The notes beneath the pieces are model-generated. The model ran no database searches and had not been told where the DNA came from. It was given only the letters and a program-made list of their open reading frames with translations. Of a stretch of 64,000 bases of DNA, positions 1 to 11,700 are shown piece by piece (position 1 is the first letter of the stretch; every line of letters starts with the position of its first letter). The translations under genes were made by a program, and so were the position numbers. The DNA comes from Corella eumyota (Eukaryota; Chordata; Ascidiacea; Phlebobranchia; Corellidae). Location: the NCBI GenBank assembly GCA_963082875.1, contig OY720098.1, positions 15,190,001 through 15,254,000 of the forward strand. Reading direction: 5' to 3'.

Positions 1-2280
1 AAAGTTTAACAATTCTTATCATATATATATAACTGGTTAGTAATTGCCTCAAAAACGTGTGGTTTAAAGTTGTTATTACACAATTACTGGTTAAAATAAC
101 CGACAAATTTTGCCGATAATTTAATAATTGTTCCATTATTTTGATATCCAAGGAAATGGCTTGTAAAGTCAGGTTTAAATTTTTTTAATTAGATAAATTT
201 GTAATAAAAACATATATTGAAAGTGCTCACTATCGACCTAAAAAGTTGTTACCAAAATTAATACTCAATTTGGGCTTACAAAGTTTTGTGTACGTTAATG
301 AAGAAAAGTATTTTATTAATAATTAATAAATTCAGTTGTCAACAAACATGTAATATCGTTTGCTTAAAAACTTACCTTTTAAATAATGCAGCTTATATTC
401 TTACCAACTTCTCCGTTATCCAATAAACAAGTTTATCGCCTTATTTTAATACACAATAAAATAGCCTAAAACGACTGACTGGTAAACACAATAGGCACCT
501 GTAAAAAGGAAATAAAAACTTAAATTATTTGACTAGACGGGGATTTAAACCGAATCGTCAATGTTCACATTTCCTAAAGGCTTTATTATTAAATTTCCGA
601 TGGTGGTCTGTAAAATTGCTACCCATTGAAGGCGAAATATAACATCTTTTTTGGATTACTTTCTTTCTTTGTATTACCTTTTTGCTAAGTTGGCTTACTT
701 TTTACTTTTTCAAACCAAGCAACAATATTTTTATGTTTGTACTGTCAATAAAACGAGCTCTAATTTTCACCTTTCTAAACTTTTTTCAACCGTAAAAAAT
801 ATTGCAAAATGGGCCCGGGCGTTCTTTTTTTGGTATGGTAATCATAGACAGTATACTCGTGCTAACCTATCAGAAAATACCTTTCGTGGTAAGTCGTTAG
901 ACTTGGCAATCTATCAGCACTTGAGTTGCAAATTAGAGTAAACTTAGAGAGATCGGTTTTCTTCTACATTTTTTGCTAATCTAGAACATTGAACTGCAAA
1001 CCGTAACGTCTTAACTACACGGGTCTTTAAACAGCATCTTAAGCACTTTTACCTTTATAAATAACACTAGGTTTCCATTTCAAGCGTTATAAACGTTTAA
1101 GATATCATTTTCGTACGAAATTGAATTTAAAATCTTCTTATATTTGCTTGTTGTAAGCTGCTGCGTACTCTTCGTTAACGAGTAAGTGACAGAAAAACCT
1201 ACAAACTGAAAAAAGTCGTGAAAAATTTGTGGCCTGATTTCGGCTATAGAAATACGCGCAAACACAATAGAACGTTAACACAAAGGCCCAATGTCAATGT
1301 TAGAGTTTGTGACGTCACTGTTTAAGCAAATACAACCAGTTTCGCGCTAAGTGAAAAATAATTTTCCACGAAATTTTGAGATTACCAAGAAACTGGTAAA
1401 ATACTCGAAACCAAAATGAACAAGAAACTGGTCACAAATATTTTATTCGGCTTAAAAAAATATTTTAAAATTCTGGCTATTCATGGAGTATTTAATATTT
1501 CTTTTTAAAAAAACATACAAAAACGTGTTTAAGATTTATATATATATATAAAGCACAAAGAAAATATTACTTAAACCAACCTATGGATTCATAGTTTTTA
1601 TGGACAATAATTTTGTTAGACATAAAACATTTATTTGTACATACTACACCACGATATTTTGCAAACAGTAGGTTGACCTATACGCTAGCACAAGTTTTTT
1701 TTTATGTCACTTTTATTTAAAGTGTGCTCTTCGTTTTTCTTTCAGCTCTCCGTGTATTTACCTACTGAACACAAAGCTATTCAGCGTTTAACACCCGCGG
1801 CAAATTTTACATCTTGTCTAATCCAGGTAAACCGTTTAATACATAAATTATCGATTAAACGCACGAAAGTGTCAGTCCAGTTCCGGTACCACCTTTTTTG
1901 CTATTTTTTCTCAAAAAAAAAACTAAAAATTAAAATGCCTTTCCTTAAAACACCTGTCCGACTAGTTGTAACTATCTTACTTAGATGAATTTCAAAATTA
2001 AACGTCATTCTTTTTATTAATCTGTATAGCTAGGTTAACCCAAGTTTATGATTTCCTGGTATAGAAAATCCTGGAGAAACAAACTATTTAGTTTACTTTT
2101 TAATTCCTGAATGACCCGTGACGTAATTTCAATCTTGTACAAACATGGTCACTAAACATATAAGGGAAGCCTGGTATATTAGTGTCGTCGAATTAAGGTA
2201 ATTTTTTTATGTCAAACAAATTGCCTGCTAGTTAAGTTAAGGTAAGTATTTTATCTTTCTTTATCAGTCTCCGCCCTGAC
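1..2280. other. Non-coding, no gene recognised
   Basis: Six-frame reading gives only short open frames (about 96 and 94 codons near 651-941 and 1704-1988) with no recognisable domain, no plausible splice partners and low-complexity composition. There is a short TA run near 1540-1552. I see nothing else here that I can support. It may be distal upstream sequence of the neuroligin gene or spacer to an unseen neighbour. Confidence 0.6.
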
Positions 2281-2880
2281 TTTATAGATCGTAGGCCAAA
2301 ACAAATTCCTTCTACTTTCTAAACGACCTAAAATTATTTTTACAGCGATACGATTTGTCTGCGAATAAAAACCTGCGCGACTGAAATTTCGCCGACGAAC
2401 ATTTTTTCACGTTTTGATTCTATGGCGCAATTCAGTATTAAATGGCTTGAATCGAGTCTTCGATTTCGACGAGAGATTTTCGGATTTCGTCACTTCTCGC
2501 CGAAAAGAAAAAGAAAGTAATCTCTCTTTTTTAAAGTTACAAGACTTGCTTGGACCGTTTAGATAGCACCCTGAAGTTATGTCGGCATAAGTTCACAACA
2601 CCCAATCTCACATTCGATTACCTTTCCTTTTGTTAGTCATTAATAATAACGACAACGATTAACATTTTGACGATACATAACAGCAAACAGGGTAAAAGTA
2701 TGTGTTAGTTTTGAATAACTCTTTGCTTTCTTTGTCTATCCCGTCGCAAACGACACGCAACGAACCGAGACAATGCTTTTTCTTTTCGTCTGACTGCGAT
2801 CTGAGTGAGTCGTTTATGCCGGCCTAAGCCAAGAATTTGTTCTTTGTTGTTCCGCTTATTTGCCGGCGCGTTTAAAGCTT
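2281..2880. promoter_or_regulatory. CpG-dense patch, possible promoter/5' region
   Basis: CpG is scarce over most of the window, but I count 18 CpGs in 2341-2520, and further CpGs continue to about 2875. The patch lies 3 kb upstream of the first coding exon of the + strand neuroligin gene. In animals with mosaic methylation such local CpG retention often marks a promoter or an unmethylated 5' exon. No TATA box or initiator could be fixed, and no coding exon is visible, so the assignment is inference. Confidence 0.3.
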
Positions 2881-5735
2881 AGCACCTTAATTACATTATA
2901 TCGTCTAGCTTATATGTTTGTAACTAATAATGTTTTTTAATGTAAATATACGCGAAAGTCAGATCAAAAATTATAATTTTTTTGTAACATACTATTTAAA
3001 ACACACGTCCTAATAACAGATAAAAAGTAAAATAAATAACTATATTTTTTTTAAATGCTTATTTTAACTATAAAAATAAAGTGGAATAAAAAATTAAATT
3101 CTATGACCTTTCACAAACGTTTAGGAAAAAAATCCATGTTAATTTATTTTTCTTAAGATTTTTTAAGTCATTTTACAACATTTATAAACAGTATTTAATT
3201 TTCAAAAATCGAATATACTGTCGTGTCTCGTAACTACTACAAAGTATAGCTTCGATTTTAAAGACACCTAGTGCAGGCTTGCTCTAAATTCTTTGCTAGC
3301 TAAGTCGATAGCCTGCCAATAGTTTCTAAAGGCTAAACTGGAGCCGTACCGGAAACCTTAAAGCACTTTCACCGTAAAGCAAGGCTAGTATACAAGTTGT
3401 TTAATTGTTTGCGCTTGTACTAAAGCGAATTTCTTCTGAGAATTGCTGTAAATGATATTTTACAGGCTTCATATTAACATTTCCGTGTAATATTATTTTG
3501 TAATAATAAGGGTTTAATGTAACTAAATTATAAATAAACTTTTTAGTGATATTTTTTTAAAGTCCGTCATTTAAAAATGTATTCATTTTAATGTATAAAA
3601 TAGTTTTATAATATAAAATGATTATTTATGTTCACTTTTTATTTCACCTAAAATATTTAAACATGCGACCGTTTTTTTACGTTGGGGTTTCCTTTGAAGT
3701 ACCCCAGAACGCCGGGAACAAAGAAAAATAGCGTGTAATATTGGTTAGGCTTGCAACCAGAATCATCAGCCCGTAATCCGATGCCAAGACCGATAAACCA
3801 CAATTCTAACAATAATCGTTTTTTTTCGTATTCCCTTGATGTGATAGGGTTTCTGTATTTTAATTGGTAGAGGTTTGCTTTTTGGACGTTAAGAATAGGG
3901 TGGCGCACAAAATCTTTTTTATATCATTATCTAGAAAGGGTATGACATTTTTCGTAAACGCCTGGCTTAAGGGCGAATAGTGTGGCACTGGTGCGACTCG
4001 AACCTAAAACCTTTAGATTCGTAGTGAGCTGTAATGTATATCACACTACCGGATTAATCTGTTGTTTCGAAATTCTTATTTTTACGTAGTCCTTTATCCC
4101 CACCATGCGAACAAAAAATAGCGAGTTCAAATACCGCCAGGTTACTTTTGAAAACAGTATGTCAAATTGAAATAGCTCTTTTAAAAACTTATTACCAATG
4201 CAAACTAAGAAATAATTGGCCTATTTCTGTAAATTTAAGATTTTACCATATAACATACAGACTAACCATAATGCTGAAATTAATGACATTTAAAATGCAG
4301 TTTTGTAATCCCATGTTTATTATTTTTAAAATAATGTTAATAACCCTAAGTCACTTTACTTTTTTTTTTAATGTTTAATATAACTCACAATGACAACTTA
4401 TCAGAACCCTAACAATTGTGTAAATATTTTTTTTCAAGCTAACAAAAACTAGCCAACATCAGAAATATATTAACAAAATTAAAGAATTGGTTTTACAAAA
4501 TCGTATTAACCGAATTTTATGCTGGATTAGTATGTCTGGTGTTATAAATATACGACATTAATTTTACAATACAGCATTACTTACAATTTTTAATGTTTGA
4601 GAAAATAGAATAATATAAGTTAAAAAATATCGTCAAAAAATTCTTTCGGTTATTGGATTTTTATTTAGCAGAAAACACACCCGTTTTTGCCACTAAGTTT
4701 CTAATAACTTACAACTAAAAAAATATTAGGAAACAAAACAATAAAAATACAATTCTACATTATTTTGAGTTATGTTAATGTCGTTTTTAAATATTGATCA
4801 TTTCCAAAAACTAAATTAACTGTCCAAATTACGTCAAAAACCACTTTTCCAAACCCAATACATTATGAATGAATTTAACGATTTTTTTCGAAATGTTTTT
4901 ACAGCATTTTATCTGCGTCATTAATTATGAATTAACGGCTAAAACATATCAGCATGTTTTTTTGTAATCTTAAAAAAAAAATAAGTAGTTAGAAAATATA
5001 GAAGTGAATATAAAGGTTATTATATTTTAACGTTTTTTAATGTCAAGTTTATTATTTTTAAGTGTATGTTGTAAAATTAGGATGACAGTCGTTTTTATTA
5101 ATGTGTTATAAACGTTCCTTGTTTTTTTAAATTAAAGCTATTTGTAAACCTTGTTAAACAAACAACATTTTTTTCTAAATTTAGTAAATCAATTACAAAA
5201 GAGAGAAAGGAAAAGTAATTTAAAATAAAACGCGAACTGTCAAATTTTACTTTAGAGAACTACACAATAGCACGAAACTCAGTAAAAGGATTTAAATTTT
5301 CGTCTCCCGACGAAAGAACGATTTTCCAGCTTTGCAAATTATTGAAATTCGATTTAAATTGATTATTTTAGGATCCGTTAGCTTAAAGTGGCTCAGAATA
5401 TATTTAAACTGTGCTAAGTTTGGCTTGACGAGTTTCTAAAGTTTTAGATTAACGAACGAGTTTTTAATTGATTTTAACTAAAGCACCGCTTCCTGGTTTT
5501 GCAATTTAGGTTAAGTCAGTGAGCCAACATGAAAAAAATTTTATTTTTATTAAAATTATTACTAATAACATATTTTTTTAATAAAAAGGTTGGTAAAGAA
5601 AATATATAAAGTCACGCAAATCTGATAAAAGACTTTGAAATAGGAATTTTTACAAAATAAAAGCAACCTAAAAGTACTTAACAAACATTTTTCTCGTAGA
5701 TAGAAAGTTTGCAAATATTAAAGCTATTAACTAAA
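2881..5735. other. AT-rich non-coding upstream region
   Basis: Very AT-rich sequence with long T and A runs and no coding exon that I can recognise on either strand. It holds one reverse copy of the second SINE family (listed separately). The frame leading into the neuroligin start has a stop at 5697-5699, so the coding sequence does not extend upstream in that frame. A non-coding first exon of neuroligin could lie here unseen. Confidence 0.5.
3911..4052 (-). repeat. tRNA-derived SINE, family B (partial)
   Basis: In reverse complement this copy carries a tRNA-like head with a B box (GGTTCGAGTCG) followed by ACTATTCGCCCTTAAG. That is the same order as the copy at 6087-6294. It differs in sequence from the abundant family A. 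The tail is lost or diverged. Confidence 0.6.
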
Positions 5736-8700
5736 ATGATCCTTAAACTAGTGTTTACTATTTTTCTTTATACGAAAATATGTCATGGAAGATTATTCAT
5801 GAAAAATTCCTCAATAGAAGTAGAGGGGATATTTTCATCACCTTCAGATAATCTTTTGCGGCAAAAATTACTCGAATTACAACCCCCTGTTATAAGCACA
5901 ACGTATGGAAAAATCAGAGGTTTAAAAAGTAGTGTTGATAATCCACAAATAAAGCCTGTTATACAGTACCTAGGAATACCATATGCATTACCACCAACTG
6001 GAAGATTAAGATGGCAAAAACCTGCCGCACCAAGACAATGGAAAGGTAGGATACAAGTAATACAAAAACGTTAAAAACACAATTAACGTCCGCTAGTGTG
6101 GTTAAGCGGTCATGGCAGCGGACTACGAGCCGAAAGGTTTGGGTTCGAGACGCACATTTGCCAAACTATTCGCCCTTAAGTCCGGCGTTCACCGATAGCT
6201 TAAACATGTCACAAAATCACACCCCTACCCAATAAAAAATATAAAAACCTATCACCTTAAGGTGATATGAAAAAAAACAAAAACAAAAAACACACACTTG
6301 ACAAGGCTTAAAGGTGCACAGTACATAAATAGTAACTATACTAAATTTTTTCTATTTAATATATTTTGTGTCTTAGGTGTGTACAACGCTACTTATCATC
6401 GAAACATTTGCCCTCAAACTTTGTCGGGACCTCTCCCAAAGGTTTTACTTCCAGTTTGGCATCAACCAAACTCTTCTTTTATGCAAGACAAAGCCAGAAG
6501 CATGGGTGAAGATTGCCTATATCTAAACATTTATATCCCAGCCACATTTTACGTTAAAGGTAATTGTTTAATCTTGTTTAAAGTAACTAATAAGAAAAGT
6601 ATACATACCAATGTTACAATATACATGCCAATATTTCCATTTATGTTATAAAATGTTGAAAAAAATTTTTTGAAGACGACGTTTAAAAAAAAACGCTTTA
6701 TACAAAAAAAGCAAAAAATAAATTTATTTTGGACTATATGACACTTTTATACCACAATCTATAAACTTACAATCTTACGCATTTCAATTTTAATTTAAAT
6801 ACCGCTGTAATTTTATACATTTAAAAAAATAAGTGCATAAATTTTACATTTTAAGCAAGCTATTAACCCTACCTCAAGACATATTTACTACATAATCAAT
6901 TTAAACATGTGTCTGGCAGACAGCCTAATATTATAATCATCCTCGCTGATCTGATGATCGTGCAAATTGCATTTTCTCTGCTGTGTCATATCTCGAACTC
7001 ATGTGGGAATTAAAAGCTATTTGGTTAAAAATTTAGACACGGCACATACTACTAAAATTATGTAAATTTTATGTGGTTGGCGCGTTGTTACCGTTTTAAA
7101 ATTATGTTAGTTTTGACCTTAAGGGCTGTGGTAAATACCAGTCAAAATTTTTCTTTTTTTGGACTTGACATATTCATATTAATTGTCTCTTTCGACTTAT
7201 TTTTTTTTAGTAAAACATAAGTTTTTTATGCTCACTAATGCATTTTAACCGCAAATGAACATTGTCGAACCAGAGGGCCAAGATATTTTAATACATTTGC
7301 ATTCAGTGACTAAAGAAAAAAAATAAAATAAAAAGTTTTGTCATGGTTGTCATAATTACACTTAAAAAATGTTGTCAAATAGATAAATCGGTGCTGTAAT
7401 TAAAGTTTGCATTTTTAACATAAAATTTTATACTTTTTTTTGTAGAAACAAACCATCCTAAGTATTATAACAACAGATTGCCAGTAATGATACATTTCCA
7501 TGGTTACACTTACTCTGAAGGTTCAGGTAACTTTTATGATGGAAGTGTATTGTCTAGCTATGGAGATATCATAGTTGTCACCTTTAACTACAGAATTGGT
7601 GTACTTGGTAAGTTTGATTTAAATATGCTTAGTTTAACTTTAAAGTGTATAATATTTCATGACAGTTTTACTAAATTGCGAACAAAATAAAGATTACAGA
7701 AACACATTTACTAAAATACATTTTTTTCAATCGTTAAGATACACATACAAAATATTTATGTAAGTCGTTGCAAAATAACTTTAGAGCCGTTTGATAATTT
7801 TTTTATAACATCACAAGTTACAACTTTTTTTTAAGCCCCTAGTTAAATATAATCTGTGGTGTGGCACATTTAATTCTACATTTAACTTATTCTATCAATC
7901 ATATATTAGTTTAGACAGTTTTTTTTATCCAAAAAACATTGATTTAAATATATACATATATATATAAATATATACAAGAAAACAATTATAATAATTTGAA
8001 TAACTTTTTGTAAACACCTTTATATTCTATTAAAAGAATTTTTTTATACATTTTTTTTCAAATTATAAATTTTTTTTAAATTGTAGGCTACTTATACTTA
8101 TTTGCGAATTTAAATCTATTTATTAAACACATAGGTTTTTTAAGCACTGGAGATAGCAATGCGCCTGGTAATTATGGTCTTTGGGATCAAGTAACCCTGT
8201 TAAAATGGGTTTCTGAGAATATAGGATTTTTTGGAGGCGACCCGGATCGAGTAACGGTATTTGGATCAGGTGCTGGAGCTTCTAGTATCGGGCTACTAAT
8301 GTTGTCGGTACATACGGAAGGTAACCTACAGGGCAACGTTTCAGGAGGTACAACAATCAAAGATTGTCTGTACATTGTAAATATGAATGTTTGAATGAAA
8401 TATGTTGTTTTAAAGTTGAATATTTTGTCGTAAAAAATTGATGTTTGATTAAATGCCGGCAGCGTGGTGTAGTGGTAAAGACACTTTCTACACCACCATG
8501 ATGTCGTGGGTTCAAACCCCACTACTCACATGCTGTTAAGCTCTTGAGTAAGGCGCTTTAAACGGTATAAACTCCTGTTGAGCCAGCACTTAATCAGCAG
8601 CTTAAGTACCGAGCAATTATAATCTATATAATATCCCAAACTGCTAAAGGCAACTCGAGACTGGGTTGGAGTAACTAATGTTACTTTTTGTTTAGGTCGC

Positions 8701-11700
8701 GTGCTCGACCTTCCCACGTCGAGGATAAATATATATACAAAAAAAATGGAAAAGTATTTGTAATGTTTATGATTTATAAAATATAAAAATAAATTATTGG
8801 GCAATTTATTTGTGTTAATTTAATATATGTCTAATTTATTAGCATTTGGCCTTATAGTTTTTATTAATCCTTTTTCGAACATTTGAAATATGAAGATAAA
8901 AAATTTTTGACATGAAATCAATATAATTTCTATTATGGTATCCGAACAAGCAATAAGCATCTGTATTGATTATTCTTGAATCTCTCGGATTGTAAAGAGT
9001 TTACTCAATTTAAAATACAACAATTTAATTTTCCCAATATTGTGACAATTTGTCAATAATGTGACTTGACACAAACTAATATAAAAAGTTTTTTAATAAA
9101 ATAAAAGAAAAGTTTGCTATAAATAAAACATTAAAAAAATACCAACATTTTGTAAATGTAAAAATTATTCTTTGCACATTGCATGTGACTTACTGTTTAG
9201 TTGGTTTTATTTTATGCATATTAATATATCAAATTTTTAACGAACTATACATTTTATTTATTGTCAGGCTACTTTAGTCAAGCTATTTTACAAAGTGGTA
9301 CAGCATTAGCACCTTGGGCCGTTGTAAAAGAACCAAGAAAACATTCTCGAGCGCTGTCACGTAATCCGATGATTGGTTGCCTGGGTAAAAGTAGTCTGTC
9401 TGTTGTCACATGCTTAAGAAGCAAATCATGGAGGTAGTTTATTTTTATATATCTTTATTCTCAATGTTGAAAGATCGACTTTACGACCTAAAACATAGAG
9501 TAACAACCGTTACACTGACCCAGTTTCAAATTGCCTTTAGCAGTTTTGGATTTTATAAATTATAATTGCCCAATAATTAAGCTGCTGATTAGGTGCTGCC
9601 TCAGCATGATTTCACACTGTTAATAGCGTCCTACTCAAGAGCTCTCAGCATGGGAGCAGTCGGGATCGAACCCACGACCTCATAGCAAGATAATATGATT
9701 ACTACACCACACTGCCGGTTTTTTAAGTTTATATCATATTAAATGTTTAGGTCCGTGACACTAAAAAACTAATATGGTTATACATACATGCTTAATTGTA
9801 GCAGTTTTATAAAAATTTATAGCTATCTAATTTTAATTTACACCCTAAATTAATTTTGCAGAACGCTTATATCTGTTCCAGTAAAACCCGAGCCCTATAA
9901 CTTAGCATTTGGTCCTGTAGTTGACGGGTGCGCTCCGGATCGTTTATTATGTGACACTCCCCGGAAACTAATGGAAAATGGTGAATTTTTAAATTATCAG
10001 GTAAATGACGATATTAAATAATTTAACACCACTTTAAACATTTAACTCTAAAAACACGACAGTTTTTACCAATAGCCATATTTGCTAAAAGTTAATGTGC
10101 TTTCAAATATATTAATGCCATTACCATTTTTAGCCATTTTTGACAGAATTTTTATTGATTTTAAAACTTGCGTTATTGCGACTGCAACTAATTGATAACA
10201 AATTTTAAAGTATTTCTAGTAAATTAAATTTAATAATAATGTGCTTTGTTTTTTTTGTGATTTAAGTGTATTAAATTTTTATATTAAAATTTTTAAATCA
10301 TAATGTAAAACTTAACATTAACATTGTTTAAATTATAAATATTTTTATATATATTTAACCTTGATACTAAGATTTGTGTTGACTGTGTAACCTACACAAA
10401 AAAGTAGCTAATAAAATTTATTTTAAATCAATTTTACAAAAAAAAATCTTTAAATTTAAAGTATTAAAATATTTTTTAACTTTTACAACGATTTTTTTTA
10501 ATTTCAAGTACTTCTTTTATTTATGATTTTAAAATTAGCCCAACCACTTATTTAATTTAAACAAATTTATTTTTTCGTCTATTGATTTTAAATTGATCTA
10601 AATTCAATTTATGTACAGTATGAATAAAAAAATAATAAAAAAATGCTAGTAGTACAATTTGAATCATTTTAAATTTAATTTTTTTAAATTTTTAGTCAAT
10701 TTAAATATCATATTGTTGCAAGAAGTTATACACTATACGTAGAAAATTATAATAAATTACAAATAAATGTCTACGTTAATAAAAAATTTGTTATTGTTTT
10801 TATTGTAGATTATGGTAGGTGTGTCGCAGGGTGCAGGTTTTGGTTACGTACAAGATCGCCTCAAGATGACGTCACCACCACTGTCGAAAAACAAACCCCA
10901 AAACCAAAACCCGTTTTATTCAACAGATATTATTTACAAAAAGAAAGATTTTGATATTGACGTGGCAAAATTTATAGACGCATTCTATGGAAATGCAGAC
11001 GTTTCAAGCAACTTAATCGAAGATGTTGTGCAGTTTATGTACACGGATTGGGTAGATGAGTAAGTCAAAGTTTAACATTGCTCCACTAAGTTTGGTATTA
11101 ATATTTCTATATTTTGTTATTACAAAAGGAATCAAGTCAATATAAAGCAAAATTTAAATTTTTTTATATATCTTGATCCTTGATTTGGAAAGGTCGACTT
11201 CACGACCTTTTATATAGAGTAACCAACTGTTATCCCGACCAAGTCTCGAGTTCCCCTTGGCAGTTTGGATATTGGTTATATTTGCCCAATAATTAAACTG
11301 CTGTTTAAATGCTGGTTCAGGAAAAGTTTATACTGTCTATAACTTCAAACCTTACTCATGGCGCTACAGCATAAGAGCAATAGGAATTAAACCCAGGATC
11401 TCATGTAATGTAGCAAGTGTTCTGACTACTACATCACGCTGGCGGATAAATATTTGAACATTTTATAAATAACTATTAAGCTATACAGTTATTACAATTT
11501 TATAGCGACTAACTAAAACATAATATATCTTATTGTATTATTATAAAGAAACGATCCAATAAGATTAAAGAAATCATTAACAGACATGTACTCGGATAGA
11601 CAGTGGGTAGAACCTGCTGTGTGTACGTTGGATTTACACACCAAGCTCAACTATCATGCATATTTTTACACATTTAACCATCATCCAGGTAAAAAAAAAC

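Noticed and set aside
651-941. Open frame of about 96 codons on + before neuroligin
   Set aside because: No domain, low complexity, no partner exons and an unsupported start; judged a chance frame.
8187-8522. Antisense frame with strings such as [13 protein letters not shown] over neuroligin exon 4 and a SINE
   Set aside because: The recurring EPT...WWC...YHYTTL string is the antisense translation of the SINE tRNA head (also at 15388-15570 and 50982-51377), so it is not a gene.
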